From assembly GCF_000321225.1 (NCBI RefSeq), contig NW_004450276.1, positions 1,530,265-1,594,264 of the forward strand: a stretch of 64,000 nucleotides of DNA, read 5' to 3'. The notes beneath the pieces were generated by a model. That model had not been told where the DNA came from, did not search any database, and saw only the letters and a list, made by a program, of their open reading frames with translations. Position numbers and translations under genes: made by a program. This stretch comes from Odobenus rosmarus divergens (taxonomy: Eukaryota > Chordata > Mammalia > Carnivora > Odobenidae). Shown one piece after another: positions 1 to 12,689 of this stretch; position 1 is the stretch's first letter; each line of letters opens with the position of its first letter.

Positions 1-1711
1 ACTTGAAGTCAATGTATCGTAGGTGTCAACCACATCCATGAGCTACCCTCGCAGCAACACCCAGACTAGCATTTGATTAAACAGCTGAACCCTGAAGCCT
101 AGCCAAGTGGACACATAAAAGGAACCACGGCGGTAACTCAGATCAGAGTGATGGTGGGGAACAGAGAAAAGCAGATTGGTTTGACACACGTCAGAGGTGA
201 AACTGTTGAAGTTGGCTGATTGACTAGAAAGGAGCCGGAAAGAACAAGACATCAAGGGTAACACGCAGGTTTCTGATGCAGGCCGCTGGGAGAAGCATGG
301 TGCTTTCCCCAACACGGGGAGGGCCCCAGCCTTTTCCTAGTGAAGCGGCGACCTTTCATTGTGTTCATTCACGGTCAGGCTCATTAAGGGAAGATGGGCT
401 CACACTGCAGCCGTAGAACTGGTAGAACGAATCTAGAAATTAGATGGTGAAAAAGCAGGGTTGTGAAGACTGTGAAAACAGGAGAGACCTTCGAGCATCC
501 AGCTGGCTGCCCTTCGGGAGGAGGTCTAACCAGTGACCCGACTGACCTTTCAAGGTCCCTGCTAGGGTGCTTAGTCACATGACTGGTCCCTGCCTTTTAT
601 AAATCATCAGGTTTAAAGTCAACTGCGAATTACATAAGCGTGGAGAACACAAGTTCTAAAAATGCGAAATCAACTGTTAAGACAAATGTTAAGATTTCTG
701 AATATATTTTACTTTGTAGCCAAAAAAGAATAAAAAAAAAAAAAATCCAGGTCACTGCCCTTATGGTTCCATGCGTGAGGAGAATATAAAGAAGTCTTAA
801 TTTAACCCAAACCACTGGTGACAGAATTTATACTTCTCCTTGGTCAGATATGTTGAAGGGGAGAAAAAGGGAGGGTAAGAAACCTTTTTTTTCTTTCTTT
901 TTTCTGGCAACATAGTTAAGATCCTGAATCAATACTCTGAGCCCTGTGAAAACCGAGTTTTATCATCATAATGGGAATCAGTGTTACGTATAAGAGCACT
1001 CACGTGCTATTATTCTGTGAAGGACTTCCTCAGGAAAGCGTTCTCAGACTGTTCTGTTTATACCACTTTCTTTCCTAAAAGGTCTCATGATTTCATAATC
1101 TTTATGAAGCCAAATCCTAATTGTATGATTCAGTGAAAAGCAATGCACGTGTGTCCCAAAGGGCTCCTTCCAGGCGCAGGACGGAGATGCAAGGAGAGGT
1201 AAGGCGCCGAAGGGGCCGGCTCAGCTCACAGTCCTGTAAGGAGCCTGATTCAGACGCACAAATGGGCCCTAAGTGCTCCTGGAGAGCCACTAAAGGCCAA
1301 CCCACCTCTCAGGAGCCCCTCCAGGATAGCACTCAGGGCTCATGGTGGACTCCATCCCCTTGTGCTTTCTGTCTTCAGCCCCAAACTCAGCTTCTGTTTC
1401 TGCCTGGCCTCGGGGAACTGTGCACTCATTTTCTTGCTTTCTTGCGGCTTTTCCCCACGTTCTGACTTTTCATCTCTGCCCTCTGGCTTCACCCAACAGG
1501 TAAGAATTATTCAGTCCCACCCTGAGCTCGTTACCCTTATTCAGTCCCAATCGGGGGGCTAAGTAATCTGGAGGAAGGGCAGAATGTGTCACTCTGCTCT
1601 GCCTATCATCAGGCTGATTAATTCTCAGGCAACTCAGTCCTTCCTGGTGAGACATCAGAGGATGTTACCGCGTTACCAAAGAGAGGGAGACACGCCACGG
1701 ACTGTTCATTC
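1..1711. other. No gene seen; unique non-coding sequence
   Basis: I see no supported exon, RNA gene or recognisable repeat here apart from simple poly-A/T runs near 730 and 885. The reading frames present are short and lack splice context. A GC-richer patch with a few CpGs (about 1,190-1,320) is too small to be a CpG island. Confidence 0.5.
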
Positions 1712-1728
1712 AAAAGTAAGTCCTTTTC

Positions 1729-1897
1729 GGGCACCTGGGTGGCTCAGATGGTTAAGCGTCTGCGTTCGGCTCAGGTCATGATCCCAGAGTCCTGGGATCG
1801 AGTCCTGCATCGGGCTCCCTGCTCGGCGGGGAGCCTGCTTCTCCCTCTGCCTCTCTTTCTCTCATGAATAAATAAATAAAATCTTAAAAAAAAAAAA
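1729..1897 (+). mobile_element. CAN SINE (tRNA-derived, Carnivora), young copy
   Basis: The head reads GGGCACCTGGGTGGCTCAG, followed by the pol III box-like GGTCATGATCC, a CT-rich section, AATAAATAAAATCTT and poly-A. A perfect 17-bp target-site duplication, AAAAGTAAGTCCTTTTC, flanks it at 1,712-1,728 and 1,894-1,910. The perfect duplication indicates a recent insertion. Confidence 0.95.
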
Positions 1898-2254
1898 GTA
1901 AGTCCTTTTCTGCTGCAAATAATGCACAAGAAGATTACAACCTAGAAAGTTGAAGCTTAATATTTTCTGCTCTGTGTGACCTATTTTCCATCATGAAAAG
2001 ATCAAAGAAAGTTCAAATAGAATAAACTAAATAGGAAATGCTGGTCCTTATCAAACGCATGGGATATCCACATGAAATGCATCACAAGAGTGAATCGGGC
2101 TTAGAAATGTTTGCATGTCTCCGTAGGCAGAGGATTGGAACTGTGACTATTCCAGCTTTATTGCTACTCCTGGACTTGTTGTAGGTATTACAAATGGCAA
2201 GAGCTTAAGCTATTTTTAGTAGAATATTAATTGCAAGCTAGACAGATATTAAAC

Positions 2255-2460
2255 TGAAAATAATAATAGCTATCATGTACTGAGACTTTAATCTATCACA
2301 GACTCTGTATTTTGCATGCTGAATATTCATAAAAACTCACAGAGGAAGGTATTTTCTCCATTTTACTGATTAACAGACTGGCTGGGAGAGGTGGCTTAGC
2401 CTAAGAGTGATAGTGCTGATACCACCAACAGCAAACTGCTCTAATAGCCCCTGTCAAAGG
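2255..2460 (-). mobile_element. MIR SINE fragment
   Basis: The order 'catgtactgagac...ttcataaaaactcacagagg...ccattttactgatta' followed by a degenerate box region matches the reverse complement of the MIR core. It is old and diverged. Confidence 0.65.
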
Positions 2461-2829
2461 CGCCTTTAAGATATTCTAGTGGGGACTCGGCCATTCACAG
2501 GGGAGACTGGATTTAAAATAAAATGAAAGGCTGTGGGAAACAAACAGGAAAGGTCAATGATAAGATACATGGAGCCAGCCTGAAGTGGAGCATGGGCTTC
2601 TGAGCTCAGGAACCTGACGATGCTTTCCAATCCCTACTTCCTATACTGAGCCTTGACCCAGGGTTAGAACCATCTAGAAAGCCTCTTGGTTCCTCCTGAT
2701 GAAAATATTTTCCAAGATGATTATTTTGCCCTTTATAAAATACATGGATGACGGATTAGCCAGGTCTACAGAGTAATCACACACACACAAAAGGGAAACT
2801 CCTACTTGGGATCAAGGCTACGGAGGAGA

Positions 2830-3480
2830 ATGCATTATAGGACGGATAGCAACAATGATCTCATCAGCTTGTTCAGGGAAGGAGCTTCCTGAGGAAGGGA
2901 TGACTGGCGGGGGATCTGAAAGATGAGTACACACGAACTGGGGGAGGCGGGGGAGGCAGAAGGGATGGTGCTGGAATGACTCTGTGGCTGAAGGTACGTG
3001 TGAGGTAGTAAAAGGCCAACGAAGGTGGAACAAGATGGATGAGAAGAAATGCGGTGTGCAGAGAGGCTGGAGGAGTGGGTGATGGTCCTGCAACACAGGG
3101 CCTTGAGGGAGCTCAGTTTTTGTTTTGAAAGCAATAAAAAAAAAAAAAAAATCACCAACAGATTCCAAACTGGGGAGGGGAGCGGTGAGCATGGCAGAAG
3201 CAAGCTGTGACCATAGACCCTAGTCCCATTCAGAAGACTCCATCTGGCTCTCTGTAGAGAGTGGTCCTCAGGAGGGGCAATGATGAAGAAGCCGGAAGAG
3301 CACACCCAGCCAGGGTCAGTGCTGCAATGCCTGCCATGGGCCAGTAGGGGGTGGCCCACGGTCTAGAGCGAGATCCCTAAAATACAATGGGGTGGATGGA
3401 TAGGGGGATGGGGAGGAAGGAGTCGAGAGAACAAACGGAGTGGCACAGAAATCAAGTATGAGACTCTTTCAAGGAATGGT
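2830..3480 (-). mobile_element. L2-like LINE fragment
   Basis: Reverse-complement L2 landmarks are seen in order: 'gcttcctgaggaag', 'gatctgaaagatgag' and 'acagggccttgaggga'. Divergence is high and the boundaries are approximate. An A-run near 3,130 interrupts it. The two overlapping minus-strand reading frames here are incidental to its pyrimidine-rich complement. Confidence 0.5.
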
Positions 3481-3699
3481 CTAGAATGTCAGAAGATTGG
3501 TAAGAGGTGAGAGGCCAAGCAAAACGGGGATGGAAAATGCCTTGTGGGTTTGGCAGTGTGGGGGTTGCTGCTGACCACAGGTGAAATGGGGTAGTTAAAG
3601 GCAGAGCCAGTAGAGCTCACACTTTCCAGGGTTTGGAGGAGAAAGAGTCTTTGTGTGAGAAGGGAAATGAAAAACAAAATCGAGATGGCCCGCAAAAGT

Positions 3700-3835
3700 A
3701 CTGAACAGTACATCAAAAACTAATGATGTACTGTATGGTGACTAATGTAACATAATAAAAATAAAAGAAAAAGAAAAAAAAACTAATGCACTATACAGGA
3801 GCTAACTGAACATAATAAAATAAAATAAAGTAAAA
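3700..3835 (+). mobile_element. Short L1 3' terminal fragment
   Basis: It reads 'acatcaaaaactaatgatgt' then 'actgtatggtgactaa' and A-rich sequence. This is the same 3' end seen in the L1 insert at 18,960-19,246. A second degenerate copy of the terminal segment follows at about 3,780. Confidence 0.7.
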
Positions 3836-3839
3836 TACT

Positions 3840-6800
3840 GTGATTTTAGAATCAACTGGCTCACAATGAATATCAGTTTTAAACCGAAAGAATAATTTGT
3901 ATCATTAAAAATACAATGATCTAAGAATTCCAGTGATTCACAGGGCTTCCAAAGGCCTTAAAACATTCCATTTCAGCCCCAGCAGATCAGAAGAATTAAG
4001 GGCTTCAAACAGTCCTTCTTTCTAGCAACATGTCTATATGTGAATTAAAATAGAGCTGTCCATGAGATTGAACTCGCTGCCCGGAGCACTAGGACAAATT
4101 CCAGAAGCCCAGAGGGTATCTGCTGTTAGTCGGTGTGGTTATCAGACTGAAAGGTATGATGGGGGTATTGATAGTTACCCCTGCATCAGACTGACACTGA
4201 TCACACAGAGGAGTTTTGTCTTCAAATCCCCAGCTCTCTTACACAATTAAAAACGTGCAGTGGACTCTACATTTGGAATTAGAAAATCAGACATCGGTGG
4301 TCGTCCTTAATGAATCCAGTTAGATACAGAATAGAAGGCAAGGGGTTCAGAAAAGCCCATCCACTAATCATTCACACCTTAGCATGAATTTGTGCATGAC
4401 ATTTCAGTGGCGATCTCGCACAGAGAAACTGGAGTTTTGAGGAAGGATGGGGGAGACAAGATTTGGGAACGTGGAAACCTGATACCGCATGGTGCATCTG
4501 AACCCCGGAGGCATTGCACTGAAAAGTAAGAGAGAAGCAAAGAAGCTTTACAGAATATCAGAAAAGGGAGGTAGGGGGAAACTCGGGCCCCTGACGCAGA
4601 GGGGAGGTTCAATAAATTCTGAAATATATATGATATGTAAAATGAATGAACGCTTCCCATACTCGGCCATTTTGCTGAAGGTTCATCCTAGCTCTACCTC
4701 AGCCCTCTCAAAGTACTGCTTCATAACCTGGCAGCTGGAGAAAAAGCCGATAGGATATGTGATCCAGTGTTCAATATGGGATCAATATGAGTCTCAGGCT
4801 AAGGAAGAGAATAAATAAAGACGAAATTCAATCGGCAACTCAGACGACTGAGTTTTTCTCTTACTAGCTAATGTGTGCCCTGATATGTTTAAGCTGATGA
4901 AAGACCAGACCATCTATTTGAGTAGAATAGAGGAACCAAATATAAAAGAATATGATTACCAAAGCCCATGACAGGAAGACAACTGAAACTCGGAAGTAAA
5001 GGAGTGCTGTTGGAACACTGGAGAAATATTTATTTACTGGGACATCATACTAGAGTTTAAACAATGTAAAGAACCAATGAAGACAGTGTAAGCAGTGTAA
5101 TAAGGAACAGAGGGTTTGAAAGGCGGGGCAGCCTAAAAGGATGCTTAACTGACTCGGGCTTAGAAAGCAATATGGTTGATACTGAGTACAACTTAAAAGG
5201 TAAGTTTTGAGGTAAAATTTAGAAGATCAGTGAATCTTACGTGGGTTTGATGCCTTTTTACAGCAAGGTTTATATTCTGAAAACTAAGACAGGAACTAGT
5301 CCCTAAATGTATAAGAGCCAGTTTCTATTGTTAAATACGGCAGGTGTAATGACACAGAGTGGTTTTTTGTTGCTTCTCTAAATGCATGGGCACGTTGTCT
5401 GGCATGACAAATAGAAAATGAGATGACAGGATACTAACGGTGAAAAATGTTCCCAATGCAGAGGAAACGAGAAAAAGAAGCTTTTTCAATCTGACAACTG
5501 ACCCAAAACACCTATCATAAAGTGCACACATCTTCTTAAATTTAAAAAAAATAAAATATGTATTGCTTTGAGCTGTCCTCACAGTCACCCTCTATGAATC
5601 ATAAACGGCATGCCTTTGAGGGGCATGAGGAGGAGGAATAGTGGCTCAGAGAAATGAACACGGCTTTGTATAATCAAAAGAACCCCTAATAGAGAAGGCT
5701 CCTGGTTCTCTCCACAAAATCTGTGCTACAAAACAAAATGCCTGGGATAGAAGAACATTCAGTAAATGAAGAAAAAAAAAAAGACTAAATGGAAAAAAAA
5801 AGTGTAAGCTTGTGACATACTGACCAAAATCAAACCATAACCATTGCTTTTGGAGAAATATTTCAGAAATTAACTGGAAGCTTTGTTGGTTAAACTAAGT
5901 CTGGTTGCTCAGTCCTATGATTTCTCAAAAAACATTGATTAATTTATCCATCTATTCATCTGAAGAATCTATATCCTTTCACAAAACTAAATCTTTAAAT
6001 GGCACTGTTTCAGCCATGTAATTATCATGTAGTAAAAAAATATTAACATGAGATATAAGGTGTGTAAGTTGATTTTGTTCATCGCTCTATTTTTGTCCAA
6101 GGAACTCTAATAAAAATGAAAGTAACACATTGGCTGATATTTTAGAAAACTCAATAAATCTACTGATACAACATTGGAACCTTTTCTTATATATCCCACA
6201 CAAAAAAAAACAAAGGAGTAACTTTCAAGAAATTTTAATCTAATCAAACCAGAGGGGATAATTCCAGATTTAAGAATATTGCTACCAGGCGATAGTTATC
6301 TGTAACAAAGTAATCAGACACAAAATAACCTGTTTTACAAGTAATTTGAAAGGCATCTCATTTGCATAAGTCTTAAAATAAATGTGTGCATTTACATAAT
6401 AGCACTGTTTTCTGCCACTAAATTTTCAATAAATACGTGACTGATAATATTCAGTCATTTTGGTTTCAAACTCACATCCATGAAACCCGGGGACATTTAA
6501 AGAAATCAAAGGACATTAGAGGATCCAAAAGAAACTAAAAACAAAATAACAACAAATACCATGAGTATTTATGGCGGGGTGGGGGGAGGGAAGTAAAATG
6601 AAAATTCAACACTGTTGCTTTGTGTACCTATTAGTTTTCCATAATTGATTATACAAATGAATACAGATCTTTTAAGTAAGAAGACAGTTCATGAAAGCTA
6701 ATGCAGTAATGACCACACCAGTTCCCAGGGAATCTAGTATTAATTAGTGAAGCTAAAAGGTCTTCTGCTGGGATAAAACCTGCCTACCAAAAGTTCCCAG

Positions 6801-7700
6801 AGCTTTGCAAAGGAGTTTTCAAGGGTGAAGTAGAGGAAGTAAAGAAAGAGGAGTAGGGAGCATTTCATATTATCGTGTTTAATTTGGATTTAAGCATGTT
6901 GGTATGATTCTCAAATATGTGAGTATCCTGCTGAAGCACAGGATTATCTATCAGTTTCTAAAAATGCCAGGGAGAGAATGTGAAGAGCAGTAATTCCTCA
7001 AACTGAAATCCAGGTTTGATTTTCCACAAATTTATTATATGTGTATTGACTCATGCTTGGGGGAAAAATGTAAGTGGAGGATCAATTGATTTTAAAAGCA
7101 GAAGGCAGACAGCTCAACATTCTTAACTCTGTACAGCTCTATGTAAATGAAATTAGATGCCAAGAGAAAGACAGAAGGTAGGACATCTTCAACTCTTGCT
7201 TATGAAATCCCTCTTTAGGGTCAACTAGGATCTTGCAGAAATGCAATTCATAACTGAAACTGAGAATGTCCAGATGACAGGCAGGGATACATCTGCACTA
7301 GGGCCACACCGAAGCTTATGGTCATCACATTTACAGGGAAGATGAAACAGGCAATATAATCCCGAAGCGAACAGAGCCTCAGGTCTGGAAGTGTTCTTAG
7401 AAATACTGTAGTCCATTCTGGGGGTCCTAGACTCCTTGAGAAGCAGATGGAAATCGGGGATCTTTTTTCCTGGAAACATGTACAAAATTTCAGATACAGC
7501 TTCAAGAACTTCAAGGAACCACTCACATGGATCTCAGATGTTTTTCTAAGAAAGGCAGAGAGAAGCCAGGAACTTGAAGCCGAGGCTACAAGTTCTTAGA
7601 CTCATGATGAAGTGCTGAGTGAGAAAAGGCTTAGAAATCAGTAAAAGGAGGACAAACACTGGCAAGTGGGGGAAGGGGGAATGCTGAGAAGATAGGCTTT
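3840..7700. other. No gene seen; AT-rich unique sequence
   Basis: There are no recognisable exons or clear transposons. A plus-strand frame at 4,489-4,818 (109 codons) starts with ATG but has no splice context, codon bias or family resemblance that I can identify. The stretch from about 7,250 to 7,460 may hold a very old DNA-transposon fragment that I cannot name. Confidence 0.45.
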
Positions 7701-9182
7701 TCGAGGGCCGCATTTTTTACTAAGTTTTTAAATCTACTATAGTTAACATAGTGTTATATTTGTTTCGGGTGTACAACATATTGATTCAATAATTCTATAC
7801 ATTACTCACTGCTCCTCAAAATAAATTTTGAGGATTCTTAATTCTAATCACCTACTGCCCCCCCTTGCCTCCCCTCTGGTAACCATCAGTTTATTCTCTA
7901 TACTTAAGAGTCTGGTTTAGGGGTTGTCCTTTTTCCCCTTTGTTTTGTTTCTTAAATTCCACATATGAGTGAAATCATATGGTACTTGTCCTTCTCCGAC
8001 TGACTTATTTCACTTAGCATTATACTCTCTAGCTCCATGCATGTTGTTGCAAATGGCAAGATTCCATTTTTCTTTATAGATGAATATTCCATTGTAATAT
8101 ATATGTATAACACTTCTTTATCAATTCATCAGTTGACGGAGACTTGGGTTGCTTCCATCATTTGGCTATTATAAAGAATGCTGCAATAAACATAGGGTTG
8201 TATATATCCTTTTGAACTAGTATTTTCATATTCTTTGGTGTGATTACTGGATCACAAGGTAGTTCTATTTTTAACTTTTTGAGGAACCTCCTTACTGTAT
8301 TCCACAGTGGCTGCACCAGTTTGGGTTCCCACCAATGATGCACAAGAGTTCCTTTTTCTCCACATCCTCTTGTGTTTTTTATTTTAGCCATTCTGACAGG
8401 TGTGAGGTGATATCTCTGTAGTTCTGATTTGCATTTTCCCTGATGGTGAGTGATGCTGAGCATCTTTTCATGTGTCTGCTGGCCATCTGGATGTCTTCTT
8501 TGGAGAAATGTCTATTCATGTCTTCTGCCCATTTTTTAATTGGATTATTCATTTTTTGCGTGTTAAGTTGTATCAGTTCTTTAAATATTTTGGATACTAA
8601 TCCTTTATTGAATATGTCATTTGCAAATATCTTCTCCCATTCTGTAGGTTGCCTTTTAGTTTTGTTGATTATTTACTTTGATATGCACAAGCTTTTTATT
8701 TTGATGACGTCCCAATAGTTTATTTTTTACTTTGTTTCCTTTGCTTCAGGAGACATTATCTAAAAAGAAGTTGTGAAGTTGCTACCACCACTGTCAAACA
8801 GGTTACTGCCTGTGTTCCCCTCCAGGATTTTTATGGTTTCAGGTCTCACATTTAGGTTTTTAGTCCATTTTCAGTTTATTTTTGTGTATGGTGTAAGAAA
8901 GTGGTTCAGTTCATTCTTTTGCATGTAGCTGTCCCATTTTCCCAAAACCATTTGTTGAAGAGACTTCTTCCCATCGCATATTCTTGCCCCTTTTGTCGAA
9001 GATTAACTGACCATATAGTTGTGGGTTCATTTCTGGGCTTTCTATCTTGTTCCACTGATGTGTGAGTCTATTTTTATGCCAATACCATACTGTTTTGTTT
9101 GCTACAGCTTCGTAGTATACCTTAAAATCTGGGATCATGATACCTCCAGCTTTGTTTTTCTTTTTCAAGATTGTTTTGGCTA

Positions 9183-9378
9183 GGGGTGCCTGGGTGGCTC
9201 AGTCATTAAGCGTCTGCCTTCAGCTCAGGTCATGATCCCGGGGTCCTGGGATCGAGCCCCGCAGCGAGCTCCCTGCTCGGCAGGAAGTCTGCTTCTCCCT
9301 CTCCCACTCCCCCTGCTTGTGTTCCCTCTCTCACTGTGTCTCTCTCTGTCAAATAAATAAAATCTTTAAAAAAAAAAA
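9183..9378 (+). mobile_element. CAN SINE inserted into the L1
   Basis: The head is GGTGCCTGGGTGGCTCAG, with the B-box-like GGTCATGATCC, the tail AAATAAATAAAATCTTT and poly-A. The target-site duplication is AAGATTGTTTTGGCTA at 9,167-9,182 and AAGATCATTTTGGCTA after the tail, with two differences in 16. Confidence 0.95.
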
Positions 9379-10484
9379 AGATCATTTTGGCTATTTAGGG
9401 TCTTTTGTGATTCCATATAAATTTTAGAATTGTTTGTTCTAGTTCTGTGAAAAATGCACTTGGTATTTTGATAGGGATTGCACTGAATCTGTAGATTGCT
9501 TTGGGTAGTATGGACATTTTAAAAATATTTGTTGTTCCAATCCATGAACATGGAATATCTTTCCATTTGCTTGCGTTGTCTTCAATTTCTTTCATCAGTG
9601 TTTTATAGTTTTCAGAGTACAGATCTTTCACCTCTTTGGTTAGGTTTATTCCCAGGTATTTTATTATTTTTGGTGCAACTGTAAGTGGAACCTTCCTAAT
9701 TTCTCTTTCTGTTGCTTATTAGTGTATAGAAATGCAATGGATTTCTATACATTGATTTTACATCCTGTGACCTTACTGAATTCTAGTAGTTTTGGTAAAG
9801 TCTTTAGCGTTTTCCATATGTAGTATCATGTCATCTGCATATAGTGAAAGTTTTACCTCTTCCAAATCAGTAAATCTGGATGCCTTTTATTTCTTTTTGT
9901 TGTCTGATTGCTGTGGCTAGGACTTCTAGTACTATGTCAAATGTCAAATAAAAGTGGTGAGAGTGGACATTCTTGTCTTGTTCCTGACCTTGGAGGAAAA
10001 GCTCTGTTTTTTACCATTGAGCAGGATGTCTGCTGTGGGTTTTTCATGCCTGACCTTTATTATGTTGAGGTATGTTCTCTCTAAACCTACATTGTTGAGG
10101 TTTTTATCATGAATGGATGTTGTACTTTGTCAAATACTTTTTCTGCATCTATTGAAATGATCATATGGTTTTTATACTTTCTCTTATTGATGTGATATAT
10201 CATATCACATTAACTGATTTGCAAATATTGAACCATCCTTGTAACCCAGGAATAAGTCCCACTTGATCACGATGAATGATGTTTTTTTAAAATGTATTGT
10301 CGGGTTTGGTTTGTTAGTATTTTGTTGAGGATTTTTGCATCTATGTTCCTCAGGGATATTGGTCTGTAGTTCTCTCTCTCTCTCTTTTTTAGTGTTTCTA
10401 TCTGATTTTGGTATCAGGGTAATGCTGGCCTCATAGAGTGAATTTGGAAGTTTTCCTTCCTCTTCTATTTTTTAGAATACCTTG

Positions 10485-10716
10485 AGAAGAATAGGTATTA
10501 ACTCTTCTTTAAATGTTTGGTAGAATTCACCTGTGAAGCCATCTGGTCTTGGACTTTGTTTATTGGAAGTTTTTTGATTACATTCAATTTCATTGCTGGT
10601 AATTGGTCTGTTCAAATTTTCTATTTCTTCTGATTCCATTTTGGGAGGTTATATGTTTCTAGAAATTTTCCAATTGTTCTAGGTTGTCTAATTTCTTGGC
10701 ATATAATTTTTCATAA
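10485..10716 (-). repeat. Left arm of a 232/233-bp inverted repeat inside L1 ORF2
   Basis: This piece of the L1 reverse-transcriptase region lies in the normal (minus) orientation. It is matched in reverse complement by 11,386-11,618. By eye the arms differ by one substitution and one single-base indel. The spacer is about 670 bp. Confidence 0.9.
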
Positions 10717-11385
10717 TATTCCCTTACAATTCTTTGTATTTCTGTGGTGTGGTAGTTATTTCTCTTCTTTCATTTCTGATTTTGTCTATTTGAGTCCTCT
10801 TTCTTTTTTTGTTTGTTTTATGAGTCTGGCTAAAAGTTTGTTTTGTTGATCTTTTCAAAGAATCAGCTCCTGGTTTTATTGATCTGTTCTACTGTGTGTG
10901 TGGTTTTTGTTTTGTTTTGTTTTGTTTCTACTTGATTTATTTCTGCTCTATTTTTATTATTTCCTTCCTTATTCTACTGCTTTTGGGTTTTGTTTGTTGT
11001 TCCTTTTCTAGCTCCTTTAGGTGTATGGTTAGATAGTTTGAGATTTCTCTTGCTTCTTAAAGGAGGCCTACAGTGCTCTAAACTTCCCTCTTAGAACAGC
11101 TTTTGCTGCATCCCAAAGATTTTGGACTGTCGTGTTTTCATTTGTCTCCATGTATTTTTTTATTTCCTTTTTGATTTCTTGGTTGACCCATTCATTGTTT
11201 AGTAGCATGTTATTTAGCCTCCATGTATATGTCCTCTTTCCAGATTTATTCTTGTGGTTGATTTCTAGTTTCATAGCAGTGTGCTCAGAAAAGATGCACA
11301 GTGTGACTTCAATCTTTTTTGAATTTGTTGAGGCTTGTTTTGTGGCCTAATATGTGATCTCTTCTGGAGAATGTTCCATGTGCAC

Positions 11386-11618
11386 TTATGAAAAATTATA
11401 TGCCAAGAAATTAGACAACCTAGAACAATTGGATAAATTTCTAGAAACATATAACCTCCCAAAATGGAATCAGAAGAAATAGAAAATTTGAACAGACCAA
11501 TTACCAGCAATGAAATTGAATGTAATCAAAAAACTTCCAATAAACAAAGTCCAGGACCAGATGGCTTCACAGGTGAATTCTACCAAACATTTAAAGAAGA
11601 GTTAATACCTATTCTTCT
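11386..11618 (+). repeat. Right arm of the L1-internal inverted repeat, out-of-place plus-strand L1 segment
   Basis: Plus-strand L1 ORF2 sequence sits inside an otherwise minus-strand L1. It splits the normal text 'catgtgcactt...gtgtattctactg' and replaces the short expected 'gagaagaat'. The source is 10,485-10,716. Both junctions show a few bases of microhomology: TT on the left and TTCTTCT-like on the right. Confidence 0.88.
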
Positions 11619-12689
11619 GTGTATTCTACTGTTTTAGGATGGCATGTTCTGAATATATCTGTTAAATCCATCTGGTCCAGTGTGTGATTCAAAGCCACTG
11701 TTTCCTTCTTCATTTTCTGTTTGGATTATCTGTCCATTGATGTAAGTGGGGTGATAAAGTTCCCTACTATTATTGTGTTACTATCAATTACTTCCTCTAT
11801 GTTTGTTACTAACTGCTTTAAGTATTTGTGTGCTCCCATGTTGGGTTCATACATATTTACAACTGTTACATCTTCTTGTTGGATTGTCTGTCCCCTTAAT
11901 GATTATATGGCGTCCTTCTTGGTCTCTTGTTATAGTCTTTGTTTTAAAATCATTTTATCTGATATAAGTATCAGTACCCTCGCTTTCTTTTCAAATCCAT
12001 TTGCATGATAAATGCTTCCCCATCCCTTCACTTACAATGTGCATGTGTCTTTCGGTCTGAAATGAGTCTCTTATAGGCAGCATATCGGTAGGTCTTGTTT
12101 TTCTATTTAGTTACCCTTTGCCTTTTGATTGGAGCATTTAGTCCATTTATATTCATAGTAATTATTGATAGGTATGTATTATTGCCATTTTGTTACTTGC
12201 TTTGTGGTTGGCTTTCTTTAATGATATACTTGGATCCCTTTCTCTTTATTTTTTTGCACATCTATTACTTGTTTTTGATTTCTGATTACCATTCGGTTTG
12301 CATATAACATGTTCTGTACGTAGCATATTAAGTTGATGGTCACTTATGTTTGAACCCGTCATTTACTCCTCTCTCCCCACACTAGGTATATGATGTCATA
12401 CTTCACACCCTTTTATTGTGTGAGTGACTGATCTTTATGGATATAATTTTTCTTACTGTTTTTATGCTTCCTACTTCCCTTACTCTTGCTTGTGGTCTTT
12501 CCTTTCCACTCAAAGGGTTCCCTTTAACATTTCTTGTAGGGCTACTTTAGTGGTTATGAATTCCTTTACCTTTAGTTTGTCTGGGAAACTCTACCTCTCC
12601 TTCTATTCTGACTGATAGCTTTGCTGGATGGAATATTCTTGGTTTCAGATTTTTTCCTGTCAGCACTTTGAATACATCATGCCACTCCC

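Noticed and set aside
1780..1830. tRNA-like box sequences in SINE heads
   Set aside because: The A- and B-box-like text belongs to CAN SINEs (here and in the other 12 copies). No cloverleaf of a functional tRNA gene is present.
4489..4818. 109-codon plus-strand open frame starting with ATG
   Set aside because: No splice context, no motif, no recognisable homology and AT-rich codons. Probably chance.
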